64,000 bases of DNA from VRUE01 sp963708115 (lineage in GTDB: Bacteria; Actinomycetota; Thermoleophilia; Solirubrobacterales; 70-9). Position 1 is the first letter of the stretch, and each line of letters starts with the position of its first letter. Position numbers and translations under genes: made by a program. The notes beneath the pieces were generated by a model. That model ran no database searches. It saw only the letters and a program-made list of their open reading frames with translations, and was not told where the DNA came from. Shown in pieces: positions 36,525 to 44,581 of the stretch. The stretch covers positions 1,116,001 to 1,180,000 of the forward strand of contig CAVPRX010000001.1 of NCBI GenBank assembly GCA_963708115.1. The letters are read 5' to 3'.

Positions 36525-37508
36525 TCACAGGACCGACTCGAATTGCCTCATTGATCGCAAGGTGATAATTCTTGCCTTGGGAGCGACCCGCCCGAAGAAG
36601 TCGATGTGGCGCGCAAGAGCATTCTCGCTGGGATCAACAAAGACGATGTCCTCCAAGTACTCGCTGAGGTCGGTTGCCAGGAGCGTTCGCACTAGGCCAT
36701 CGGCCGACGGCATGGAGTACCCGACGATCACGAGGCGGCGCATCCTGCCGACAATGGTCCGCGCGCTTCGCCAGATCTGGCTGAGCGGCGGATCGGTGAC
36801 TGGCTTGTTGGTCAACGGGGGCGCGATCACGCCATTGGCAACTGGCTTGTAAGGCTCAGCGCGAAGGCGAAGGGGAACGGATGGACCTCGCCAATTGAGC
36901 GACCCATGGAGCTTGAGCAACTGAATTGACCCTTGCGCTCGCTTCCCTTTGCCGTGTCTTCGCCAGTCATTGGCACCCTCGGCCACCTCTAGGCCATATC
37001 CCCCGCGCTCGGGATCGAAACGAAAACCTGCATGAGTTCGCAGAGCGTCGTCCATCACGCAGTCGTAGTTCAGAGAGACAACGGCATCACCCACATATAG
37101 ACGATTGGCTATAGCGCCATGCGTACTGCACGAGTCCGTGATGCTCTCTCCTAGAAGTTCCGGCAATACGGTGCGCAGTGCATCGATAAGCCGCTTCGGC
37201 TCTTCCAAAATGCGTCCGCTGGTCACATTGAACTTCTGATGGAAAATCCGCGCGGCATCCAGATTATTGAAGACGGTCTCCAGGCCAGTATTGAGCGCGG
37301 GACCGTAGACGGTTCTCACGTGGTCAATGAGCTTGCGCCCCTCGTCTGACCGCCCCGAGGCCGACATCTGGAGAACCTGGAAGAAATCTTGGTCAAGCGG
37401 CGGGGGAACGGCAGCGTCAAGTTCAACGAACGATGCTCCGCGGGTTGCTCCAGCTCCCAAGATCACCAGGGTCTTCCGGTCCTTCAATCCAAGTGAAGGG
37501 ATGTCCAC
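36525..37508 (-). CDS. SIR2-like protein (NAD-binding, defence-type)
   Basis: 327 residues from GTG. LVILGAGATRGA (G18-A-G-A) is the NAD-binding start of the SIR2 fold, VVSLNYDCV (NYD, 147-149) the second motif, LLKLHGSLNW (H201) the catalytic His region, and VIVGYSMPSAD (261-270) the last beta-strand. It lacks the zinc-finger cysteines of deacetylase sirtuins, so it resembles the SIR2_2/STALD-type domains that act as NAD-consuming effectors in anti-phage systems. No partner gene is adjacent; the neighbours are broken or unknown. NADase activity is inference. Confidence 0.8.
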   Translation of the reverse strand: MDIPSLGLKDRKTLVILGAGATRGASFVELDAAVPPPLDQDFFQVLQMSASGRSDEGRKLIDHVRTVYGPALNTGLETVFNNLDAARIFHQKFNVTSGRILEEPKRLIDALRTVLPELLGESITDSCSTHGAIANRLYVGDAVVSLNYDCVMDDALRTHAGFRFDPERGGYGLEVAEGANDWRRHGKGKRAQGSIQLLKLHGSLNWRGPSVPLRLRAEPYKPVANGVIAPPLTNKPVTDPPLSQIWRSARTIVGRMRRLVIVGYSMPSADGLVRTLLATDLSEYLEDIVFVDPSENALARHIDFFGRVAPKARIITLRSMRQFESVL

Positions 37509-37677
37509 GCACCTACACTATCTGCCAGTCACAGGTATTCCCTCGCTTGAATCGAAAGGTGACCTGATGCTGTCTCTCTGGCCGATGTGCTAGACAAGCG
37601 GTTCTTTCAGTCTCCGCCGCCCTCCGGCCAAAATCTCCCATCGGGCACGACCGGCAAGTGAAGCAGGGACAGGCGGG

Positions 37678-38137
37678 GTGGCATCGTCGAAACGGCTTTT
37701 CAAACTCATAGGCGAGATCAAGCCACTTGCACTTGAGTACTACGAGCTAACGGGAAGCCGCTTGGGATCACGGGTGAGATTGTTGAGTATGAAGCCGCCC
37801 GAGTCCTGGGCATCGAGCTTCTGCCTGTCCGACAGACTGGGCACGATGCGATTCGCACCACCCCAGACGGGGGCAACTCTTGCAGATCAAGGGACGTCGG
37901 CTAACTAGCGCTTCCAAGCCCGGCCAGCGCCTAGGCAGCATCGACCTCGAGAAGGAGTGGGATGCCGTGCTCCTCGTCCTATTGGACGAGCGCTACAACC
38001 CTACGGCGATCTACGAAGCCGATCGCCGAGCAGTCAGAGATGCTCTGGTGGCACCCGGCTCAAGGGCACGAAACGAACGAGGGCAGCTCTCAGTCAGCAA
38101 GTTCAAGTCCATTGGGCAGCGGATCTGGGCGAGCTGA
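37678..38137 (+). pseudogene. DUF6998-like gene broken by two frameshifts
   Basis: Three consecutive frames add up to one protein. GTG 37678 to about 37766 gives IKPLALEYYELTGSRLG. A shift near 37764 gives GITGEIVEYEAARVLGIELL and PVRQTGHDAIRTTP. A second near 37876 gives LQIKGRRL, PGQRLGSIDLEKEWDAVLLV and RNERGQLSVSKFKSIGQ to the stop. The joined product matches what I recall as DUF6998, whose E...D...QIKG layout suggests a PD-(D/E)XK-like fold. Either a real pseudogene or assembly indels; the decayed recombinase nearby favours the former. Confidence 0.75.
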
Positions 38138-38196
38138 GAGGACATGCTGCGCGGGCGAATTGTGAAGCGCCCTAATCCGTGCCGCGGCGCCTTGGC

Positions 38197-38220
38197 TCAA
38201 ATGCCGTCCGGTTAGGCCCA
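38197..38220. repeat. 24-bp direct repeat, copy A
   Basis: TCAAATGCCGTCCGGTTAGG plus CCCA is identical to 39623-39646. The wider about 60 bp also resemble each other and both read GLTGRHL on the minus strand. The pair brackets the collagen-tailed membrane protein gene. Confidence 0.85.
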
Positions 38221-38299
38221 GGATCGCCTTGAACCACACTGAGCGACCGCGCCGCTGTCCGGCTGTCGAGGGCACAAAGCGTCCGACTGCCTCAATGAG

Positions 38300-39379
38300 T
38301 CAGGACCCCACGATGCCCGGGTACCCTCTTGGGCCTCGCGGGCCCACCGGGCCCCGCTTGCCCGTAGGACCCCGAGCACCTTTGGCTCCGGACCGACCCG
38401 GCTTGCCCTGCGGTCCCCGGGCCCCCTTCGGGCCGACCGAACCCCGACTGCCCGCGGCGCCGCTTGACCCGGGTTTGCCCTTCGGCCCAGGCGGGCCGGT
38501 CGAAGGAGCTAGATCGAGAGCGACGGTCAGGCCGGTCGTCAGGGTCAGCGCCACCGTTCCCGTAATCGCAGCGGTCAACAGCAGTTTTCGGGTGGACGAG
38601 GCCCCCGAGATGCCTGGCGCCAGGGCGACAAAGGCGAGAACAGCAAACACCGCGGCCATGGCGACGAGAAATGCGTTGACCGTGCCCGGAACGTCGTGGG
38701 CGACTGCCGTGACGGCGGTTGCGATCAAGCCAGCGATAGCCAGCGCGACAGCAATGGCATAGAGAACCCACATCCGAGTGCCGTCGAGGCGGTCCGCAAG
38801 GTCCCGCTTCCTCGGTTTTGCAGGGTCCCACTCCCCGCTAAGGTTCTCTAGTTCCACCATCATGCCTTCAGCGACTTCGGGCGATTTCGGGTCCCGTTCG
38901 AGGTCCCGTTCGTAGGAGATGAACGGCTCGGCGATGGTCCACCCGTAAGCGATCGTGGGGATTAGCATCACTGCCCCCAGGCCCTCGTCGAGGAGTTTTT
39001 CGCGATAGGAGCAACTCACCTCCTCGTAGAAGTTGAGCACGAGTCTCACTTGGGCCTGAGTCTCGATATTTAGAGATTCGAAGGCTTTTCCGACCTCTGA
39101 TTTCGTGGCCTGGGAGACGCCGCCGAGGTACTTGGCGCCAGGTGAGAAGGCATTGGTGTCCGCCGTCCACAAAAAGGTCAACACCTTTGCGTTGAGCCGG
39201 GCGAATTCCTCGTCGCTGAGACGACGAAGGTAATCGAGAGTCCGAGCGCGCCGTGCATCGCCCCGGGACAGAGCGATCCCCCAGACGGTCCCGACGAATG
39301 CGAGGATGCCCAGCCAGGCTAGGACGAAGGTCGACCAACCACCGACGGTCTCGGACATGCTGCCGTAGATCAAGATCAT
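38300..39379 (-). CDS. Membrane protein with C-terminal collagen-like tail
   Basis: 359 residues. One membrane helix at about residues 15-35 is followed by a soluble domain resembling DUF4760 (VLNFYEEVSCSYREKLLDEG). Three hydrophobic helices lie near 205-290, then 21 uninterrupted Gly-X-Y triplets (residues 295-359; GPPGPKGKPGSSGAAGSRGS and on) reach the C-terminus. Bacterial collagen-like triplets form trimeric rods, so a trimer is likely. A second start, MSETVGG, lies 7 codons in. The topology would decide whether the rod faces outside. It is flanked by 24-bp direct repeats. Confidence 0.75.
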   Translation of the reverse strand: MILIYGSMSETVGGWSTFVLAWLGILAFVGTVWGIALSRGDARRARTLDYLRRLSDEEFARLNAKVLTFLWTADTNAFSPGAKYLGGVSQATKSEVGKAFESLNIETQAQVRLVLNFYEEVSCSYREKLLDEGLGAVMLIPTIAYGWTIAEPFISYERDLERDPKSPEVAEGMMVELENLSGEWDPAKPRKRDLADRLDGTRMWVLYAIAVALAIAGLIATAVTAVAHDVPGTVNAFLVAMAAVFAVLAFVALAPGISGASSTRKLLLTAAITGTVALTLTTGLTVALDLAPSTGPPGPKGKPGSSGAAGSRGSVGPKGARGPQGKPGRSGAKGARGPTGKRGPVGPRGPRGYPGIVGS

Positions 39380-39903
39380 GGGTGGCTCACCGGCGGCACG
39401 ATACCTCTGGTAACGACAAAAACGACTGCTAGAATTACTGCATGGCTACTGGCCCTCTCCTCCCGGCGGGTCCTCGGGTGCCGTTGCACTGACCGCAGCG
39501 GGCATCTAAATAGCGCTCGCGCAAATCGGCGCGAAAGTTCATTAACTAAGGGCGCCGCTCAGGGCCATTCGCCAGTCGGGCGGTCGGATGCAGGGCGTCA
39601 ATCCGCACGCGGGCGTCGTGGTTCAAATGCCGTCCGGTTAGGCCCATCGCTTGAAGCTCCTGCAAGCCGGCACTTTCGGCTTGACCGCCGCACCCTTGAG
39701 GCCCATCGCTACCAGCTCGATCGCCACCTGCGGCCCGAGCTGCGAGGCCAATGGGTCGCGACGATCGGATGGCAGCGGGGGGCGATCCGGGCCAAAACAA
39801 GTCTACGGGCGGCGCTTTCGCGACAAGCAACACGGAACACTTCGGACCCATCAGACTCGTGCTGTGCGCCACAGACGCGCTGTACGGGTTCGGGGCGCGG
39901 CAT
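39380..39903. other. Degenerate region without an intact gene
   Basis: The first 150 bp are AT-richer and should hold the promoter of the collagen-tailed gene. From about 39540 the minus strand reads GLTGRHLNHDARVRIDALH, similar to a fragment at 38.1-38.2 kb (GLTGRHLSQGAAARIRALH). An adjoining frame reads LGPQVAIELVAMGLKGAAVK. Both look like remains of gene copies broken by frameshifts. Confidence 0.45.
39623..39646. repeat. 24-bp direct repeat, copy B
   Basis: Identical over 24 nt to 38197-38220, same orientation, about 1.4 kb apart. It lies in a degenerate gene fragment. Confidence 0.85.
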
Positions 39904-40200
39904 TTAGCCTGCTTCACCAGCCGCAGTATCGCGCCTTCGACATCCGCGCGCGACTGCTTCGAGTACATCGGCTATGTCGATTGCTTCGTTGGCCACAGCG
40001 AACTCGATGCTCTGCGGAAGCACCGACACCGGCAACTCACCGCCACGCGCGATGCGCCCATTTTTGTCCGGCCACGCGTACTTCAGCGCAAGTTTTTCTC
40101 CCGAGCCACCCTTCTTTATCTCGTCCCACGACGCGACGCCAATCCGCAGCTCATCCGCCGTCGTTCCTTTCACCTTCTCCGTATGCAGCACCGGATCCAT
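39904..40200 (-). CDS. Small hypothetical protein
   Basis: 98 residues from ATG 40200, preceded by AAGGAG about 10 nt upstream, a good ribosome binding site. The body (VKGTTADELRIGVASWDEIK, GGELPVSVLPQSIEFAVANE) looks like a compact soluble domain; after about residue 82 the sequence turns Arg/Ala-rich (ARGCRRRDTAAGEAG), as if the original 3' end were lost and a new stop used. No family recognised. Confidence 0.5.
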   Translation of the reverse strand: MDPVLHTEKVKGTTADELRIGVASWDEIKKGGSGEKLALKYAWPDKNGRIARGGELPVSVLPQSIEFAVANEAIDIADVLEAVARGCRRRDTAAGEAG

Positions 40201-40354
40201 GCCATTTGCTCCTTCCCTCGACGCCTTTTTCTAGGCTCGTTATACGTCGGCGACCATGAAATCTGCGAGAAAGTCTCGTTGACACTCCGTCTGCTCAAGT
40301 CGCACAAATGGTCTACTACCCACGTAGCAGTGTGAGCCGGCACAGGCGGAGCAT

Positions 40355-41437
40355 TCAGGAATTGCCGGCATTGGAGAGCGTTCTCCGAACAGCCGTGAGA
40401 GTGGCCTTGCCAACCGACGACCGGTCGGGCTCAGCTTCGTGGAACTGGACAATCAAGTTTGCAGCTGCTTCGAAGACTCCTCGGAGCTGAGCTATTCGGG
40501 CGTCTTGCCGCTCATCACCAAGCTCGAATTCGTCGGTTAGTGCGCGCAGAAGCTCCATCCATGCGGCGTCGCCGTTCGTCGGTTCGCGCTCTATGTCAGA
40601 GAACGTGCGGTAGCCCATGACGTCAAACCTACGTGCGCCGGCAGCGTTCTCACGAAGCATCCAATCACCAATTGCGTCCTGCCAGTCACGGTAGATCCAC
40701 GCCTGTCTGACTGAGAGAGCAGCGATCGCCTCGTCAGAAGTGCCGGCGATGATCTCCGTCGAAACCCCCTGGTGCTCGATCCTCATGATCAACGTGTCCG
40801 CGACGTCCCTGAGCAAGAGGTTCCGTTGCTCGCTATCGAGATCTGCGACCGAGCCCACACCGTTTTGGTGTCGGCAGCGATCTACAACGACGTCGATGTC
40901 TTGACCCGCCGTATCAGCTGCGATTCCCTCGATACCCCAAAGCGCAGCGAGCCCGATCGCTTTTTCTCGCTCGATATGACTTCCTTCGGCAAGCGCAGAT
41001 TCCAGTCCGTCCAGCGCCTCTCTCATTGGACCAACCGAGCGATCGGGCTGAGCGTTACTAAGCGTCAGCTCTCGCCTAAGCGCAGCTCTCCAGCCCAAGA
41101 GAGCTGCGACGCGATACAGAGTGCTACTCGCCTTGTATCGCTCAAAACTGGTGAGCCCACCATCGGGCCCAAGGTATCCACTCCGCCCGGACTCAAATAT
41201 CTCCCGCAGCCGCCAATAGAGCGATTCGGCGGCCGTAGTCAAAGGGTCCGCATACTTACGGTAGAGGTCTCGCTGTAGCTCGCGTGCTGCGGACGCCGTC
41301 GCCCTGCGATCGAGCCGATCTTTCAAGGCGATATTGGTGGCAGTACCAATAGCCGTCACAAGAGCCGTGAGGACCCCGACTGCTCCTGCGATTAGGGCGG
41401 CCTGGACCGCTGGGTTTAGCTCCTTGAACCAGTTCAT
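40355..41437 (-). CDS. Membrane-anchored hypothetical protein
   Basis: 360 residues from ATG 41437. An N-terminal helix (VQAALIAGAVGVLTALVTAI, about residues 10-32) anchors it; the rest is a soluble, helical, charged domain beginning RRATASAARELQRDLYRKYA. A longer frame upstream to 41623 reads as non-coding. Low GC and position place it in the accessory island. Single-anchor proteins with large cytosolic domains are frequent near defence genes, but no motif supports a function here. Confidence 0.65.
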   Translation of the reverse strand: MNWFKELNPAVQAALIAGAVGVLTALVTAIGTATNIALKDRLDRRATASAARELQRDLYRKYADPLTTAAESLYWRLREIFESGRSGYLGPDGGLTSFERYKASSTLYRVAALLGWRAALRRELTLSNAQPDRSVGPMREALDGLESALAEGSHIEREKAIGLAALWGIEGIAADTAGQDIDVVVDRCRHQNGVGSVADLDSEQRNLLLRDVADTLIMRIEHQGVSTEIIAGTSDEAIAALSVRQAWIYRDWQDAIGDWMLRENAAGARRFDVMGYRTFSDIEREPTNGDAAWMELLRALTDEFELGDERQDARIAQLRGVFEAAANLIVQFHEAEPDRSSVGKATLTAVRRTLSNAGNS

Positions 41438-41647
41438 ACGTCCGGCACAACACGCCAAGGATTGGATGCTATGCCGCGGAGAAAGAAGACGCCTGCCTCG
41501 TTGGTCGCACGTTCGAGTATGACGGTCTGCGCAATGGCCTTGAACGACTTGTTCGAGGCGCCCGAGGGCACCTGGGATTTCGATCCTTACGCGCATCGGA
41601 TGATTTCCCCTTGCCGAAATCACGCGACACGTCTAAGGCAGCCCTGC

Positions 41648-43045
41648 CTACGCCCCCTGAACTTCGATCAGCTTGTGCTTGCCGGAGTTTGGGTGCCGGG
41701 GGATCCCTGTGACGCTCTCTACGAGGATCGGTGGCACCTTCGCGCCTCGCTCGGTGAGCGCTGCTCCTAGGCCCGTCTCGATCTCGCGGCACGCCTGTTG
41801 CCCGTCGGTGCCGGCGAGCACGGCGTCTACGTGCAGCTCGCCTGCCCTGAGGACGATTCGGTACTCCGACAGGGCGCCGACTCCTGCCAACGGGCTGCGC
41901 AGCGTCAGCGGGTGGACCTTGATCGTGCCGCCTTCGACAGCCGGCAGCTCGAGCACGTCGTCGCTGCGGCCCTCGATCGATTTCAAGAGCGGAAAGGGGC
42001 GGCCGCAGGGGCAGGGATCCGGCGAGACGGTGAGCAGGTCGTTCAACTCGTAGCGGATCAGCGGTTGGGTGCGGTTGAAGAGATTGGTGAGCAAGAGGCG
42101 GCTGCCGGGCTCGCCAGGAGGGACCGGCCGGTAGTCCTCGTCGACGACCTCGAGCTGAACCAGGTCCTCGAGCACATGCAGGCCGGCGTGGCGGTCGCAC
42201 TCGGTGGCGATCAACCCCGCCTCGCTGGCGCCGTAGTAGTTGAACGGCCTGCTACCCCAGGCAGCGACGATCCGGTCCCTCATCTCCGCGGTGAGCACCT
42301 CGCCGCTCGTTCCGAGCACCCGTGGCTCGATCCTCAGCTCACCGGCAAGCTGCCGCTCGGCGAGCAGCGCGGCGATCGACGGATAGGTGTTGATGCCTTC
42401 GGGCCCAAAGGCGTTGAGCGCTGCGACCAGATCGCCGATCGGAGCACGGGCGTCGAGCCTCAGCATGTTGTGGAAGCCGACGTCGAGACTCCGATTCCAG
42501 CGACCACTCATATGAAGAGGGTGATCCGCACCGATCGTCGCAAAGCGGCGGCGCGGCAGTCGCGGGGAGAAGTCGAAGTAGGAGCCCCAGCAGAGGCCCA
42601 CGCCGGCCAGGGTTTCCAGCCAGTCAGCTTTGCCGTAGACGAACACCCCGCGCCGCCCGCTGGTGCCGCCGCTAGCCACCGCCCGGTACTCGCCGAACAG
42701 CATCGGGTCGGTGCTCGAATCGGCGCCTTTCATCTCCGTCAGGTGTTGCTCGACGCCGGCCAGGGTGAGCCGCCGATCGGCGACCAGATCGTCGAAGTTC
42801 TCGAGCATCGCCGCCTTGTCGAGGGTCGGCAGGGCGCCCAGGTCGAGGTCGTCGGTCAGCTCGATCCCAGCGAACCGCTCGCGGTAGTAGGGCGAGTTCG
42901 CGGCAGCGTGCCGGACGATCGCCAGCAGGCGCTGCCGCTGGTGCGCGCGAAGCCGCTCGACGCTCCACTGGTCATGGGACTCAAGCCTTTTCACGACACG
43001 CAGAGCCCGGACGACCTGGGGCACGCGGCGCAGCCGCTCGATCAT
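41648..43045 (-). CDS. PaaK-like adenylate-forming ligase
   Basis: 465 residues of the phenylacetate-CoA ligase/coenzyme F390 synthetase group. N-terminal HAAANSPYYRERFAG, P-loop VASGGTSGRRGVFVY, acyl/adenylate motif FNYYGASEAGLIA and IRYELNDLL with a Cys-rich CPCGRPFP are all family features; the C-terminal domain reads IEGRSDDVLELP. It would activate an acid as acyl-AMP, possibly an aryl or fatty acid. Its stop region overlaps 4 nt with the upstream TetR gene on the same strand, so the two are coupled and probably co-regulated. Confidence 0.85.
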   Translation of the reverse strand: MIERLRRVPQVVRALRVVKRLESHDQWSVERLRAHQRQRLLAIVRHAAANSPYYRERFAGIELTDDLDLGALPTLDKAAMLENFDDLVADRRLTLAGVEQHLTEMKGADSSTDPMLFGEYRAVASGGTSGRRGVFVYGKADWLETLAGVGLCWGSYFDFSPRLPRRRFATIGADHPLHMSGRWNRSLDVGFHNMLRLDARAPIGDLVAALNAFGPEGINTYPSIAALLAERQLAGELRIEPRVLGTSGEVLTAEMRDRIVAAWGSRPFNYYGASEAGLIATECDRHAGLHVLEDLVQLEVVDEDYRPVPPGEPGSRLLLTNLFNRTQPLIRYELNDLLTVSPDPCPCGRPFPLLKSIEGRSDDVLELPAVEGGTIKVHPLTLRSPLAGVGALSEYRIVLRAGELHVDAVLAGTDGQQACREIETGLGAALTERGAKVPPILVESVTGIPRHPNSGKHKLIEVQGA

Positions 43046-43599
43046 CCTCCGACCTCGGGCTCCGTGCCGCCGCCCGCGCCGCGGAGCAGGATCAGGTTCG
43101 CTTCCACGATCAGCTCCTCCGGCACCTCGGCTGGCGCGACCAGCCCCTCCAGCACCAGCCCGCGGTTGAGCGCGGCCACAACCGTCGCCACCTGCCGTGG
43201 CGGGATCGCCAGCTGCTCCCCGTTGCGTTGCGTCCAGGCGCGGATCGAGGCGGCGAACGCCGCCAGGCTCGCCTCGTGCTGAGCGGCGTAGCGAGCCCGC
43301 AAATCCTCATCCCGACCGATCACGATCATGAACTCGCTCGCCACCGCCAGCCACTCGCGTTCGGCGACGAGCTCTCGGGAGTAGCGCCTTGCGATCTCGG
43401 TGACGAAGTCCTCCACGGTCGACGCACTGTCGAGAACCTCGGTCCAAACCGCGCGCCTGCGCTCGGCCCGCGCCGCGAGCAGCGCCAGCATCACGTCGGC
43501 CTTGGAGTCGAAGGTCGAGTAGACGGCGCCGGTGGTGAAGCCGGCCTCGGCGGCTATCCGATCCAGCGAGGCGCGGTGATAGCCCTCGCGCCTGAACAC
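43042..43599 (-). CDS. TetR-family regulator with unclear start
   Basis: From GTG 43599 the frame encodes 185 residues with the recognition helix AAEAGFTTGAVYSTFDSKAD. But TetR helix 1 (VEAKAETRRRLLEAAEPVFR) is encoded in frame upstream, to about 43690, without any ATG, GTG or TTG; an in-frame stop lies beyond. The true start is therefore probably a rare codon (ATC 43701 or CTG 43620), or a base is wrong. The first ATC lies inside the palindrome 43693-43724, fitting a leaderless autoregulated gene. It is coupled to the PaaK-like gene and divergent from a membrane protein. Confidence 0.8.
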   Translation of the reverse strand: MFRREGYHRASLDRIAAEAGFTTGAVYSTFDSKADVMLALLAARAERRRAVWTEVLDSASTVEDFVTEIARRYSRELVAEREWLAVASEFMIVIGRDEDLRARYAAQHEASLAAFAASIRAWTQRNGEQLAIPPRQVATVVAALNRGLVLEGLVAPAEVPEELIVEANLILLRGAGGGTEPEVGG

Positions 43600-43692
43600 G
43601 GGCTCCGCTGCCTCGAGCAGGCGACGGCGGGTCTCCGCCTTTGCCTCAACCCGACTGAGGCGAGGGACGGTTGCTTTGTCGTTCGCTGAAGT

Positions 43693-43724
43693 GATAGTGA
43701 TGTTATTTGTATAACGTCACTATC
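43693..43724. promoter_or_regulatory. 32-bp palindromic TetR operator
   Basis: GATAGTGATGTTAT-TTGT-ATAACGTCACTATC: 14-bp arms with a single mismatch, AT-rich amid GC-rich DNA, between the divergent TetR gene (43599 or earlier) and membrane protein gene (43793). Size and symmetry are those of TetR-family operators. Confidence 0.75.
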
Positions 43725-43792
43725 TGAAAGTCAAGGGGGGCGCTCGGGAGCCACCGACGCTCCGCTCGGCGCCGATCTGCGAGCCTGCCGCG

Positions 43793-44581
43793 GTGACGCT
43801 GCTGGTGGCGAAGATCTTCCTTGCCCCGCTCTGCGTGGTCGCGGTCTCCTTGGCCGGCCGGCGCTGGGGAGTGGCCGTTGCCGGCGTGCTCGGCGGGCTG
43901 CCTGTCGTCGCCGGACCGATCCTGCTGGTCGAGACCCTCCTCCACGGCCGTGGCTTCGGCGCCGACGCCGCGGCCGGCACCCTGCTCGGGCTGGCCGCCC
44001 TGACCGCCTTCGTGGTCGTCTACGGCCGCGTGGCGGTGGCCGCCAGGCCGGCCCCGAGCGTGCTCTGCGGCTGGACGGCGTTCCTGCTCTGCGTTGCCAT
44101 CCTGAGCCCGATACAGCCGCCGCCGGCCCTGTCGCTGGCCCTGGTCGCGGCCTGCTTCGCGCTCGGTCTGAGGCTGCTGCCGCCGGTGTCCCCCCAGGCG
44201 GAGGCCGCCGCCCCGCTGCCGTGGTGGGACCTCCCTGCCCGGGGCCTCGCCGCGCTCGGGCTGGTGCTCGCGCTGACCGCTGTCTCGGGCGCTCTGGGCC
44301 CCCACCTCAGCGGCCTGCTGGCGCCGTTCCCGATCATCACCAGCGTCCTCGCCGTCTTCACCCACGCCCACGGGGGCGTCGCCCAGGTCGGCGTTCTGCT
44401 GCGCAACTTCCTCTTTGGCTTCTACGGCTTCGCCGCCTTCTGCTTCGTGCTTGCGGTTGCCCTGCCCACGCTGGCCACTGCCGCCGCCTTCGCCCTCGCA
44501 ACGGTGGCGGCGCTCGCCGTGCAGGCGACAACCTTCCTCTTGCGCTCGCGCCCAGTAGCCGCCCCCTCGACTCCCTACTAG
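43793..44581 (+). CDS. Multi-pass membrane protein
   Basis: 262 residues from GTG with about eight hydrophobic helices, Leu/Ala/Val-rich. Conserved-looking short motifs are GGLPVVAGPILLVETLL near the start and APFPIITSVLAVFTHAHGG in the second half, which look like two related halves (G(L)PxxxxP). I do not recognise a named transporter. The shared palindrome suggests control by the divergent TetR protein. The end overlaps the YjbQ gene by 4 nt (CTAG). Confidence 0.7.
   Translation: MTLLVAKIFLAPLCVVAVSLAGRRWGVAVAGVLGGLPVVAGPILLVETLLHGRGFGADAAAGTLLGLAALTAFVVVYGRVAVAARPAPSVLCGWTAFLLCVAILSPIQPPPALSLALVAACFALGLRLLPPVSPQAEAAAPLPWWDLPARGLAALGLVLALTAVSGALGPHLSGLLAPFPIITSVLAVFTHAHGGVAQVGVLLRNFLFGFYGFAAFCFVLAVALPTLATAAAFALATVAALAVQATTFLLRSRPVAAPSTPY

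Noticed and set aside
38160..39650. Integron attC sites (GTTAGGC in the 24-bp repeats matches the R' core)
   Set aside because: No matching RYYYAAC partner at the right distance, the gene between is on the opposite strand, and no integron integrase is seen.
34847..41437. A complete prophage or conjugative element
   Set aside because: No capsid, terminase, tail, relaxase or mating-pore genes; only a broken recombinase.
34774..41647. An attR repeat of the tRNA-Ala 3' end closing the island
   Set aside because: I found no second copy of the tRNA 3' segment downstream, so the island boundary on that side stays undefined.
41462..41770. A plus-strand gene between the accessory island and the PaaK-like gene
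   Set aside because: The frame overlaps the PaaK-like gene antisense, has no recognisable domain and no convincing ribosome binding site.
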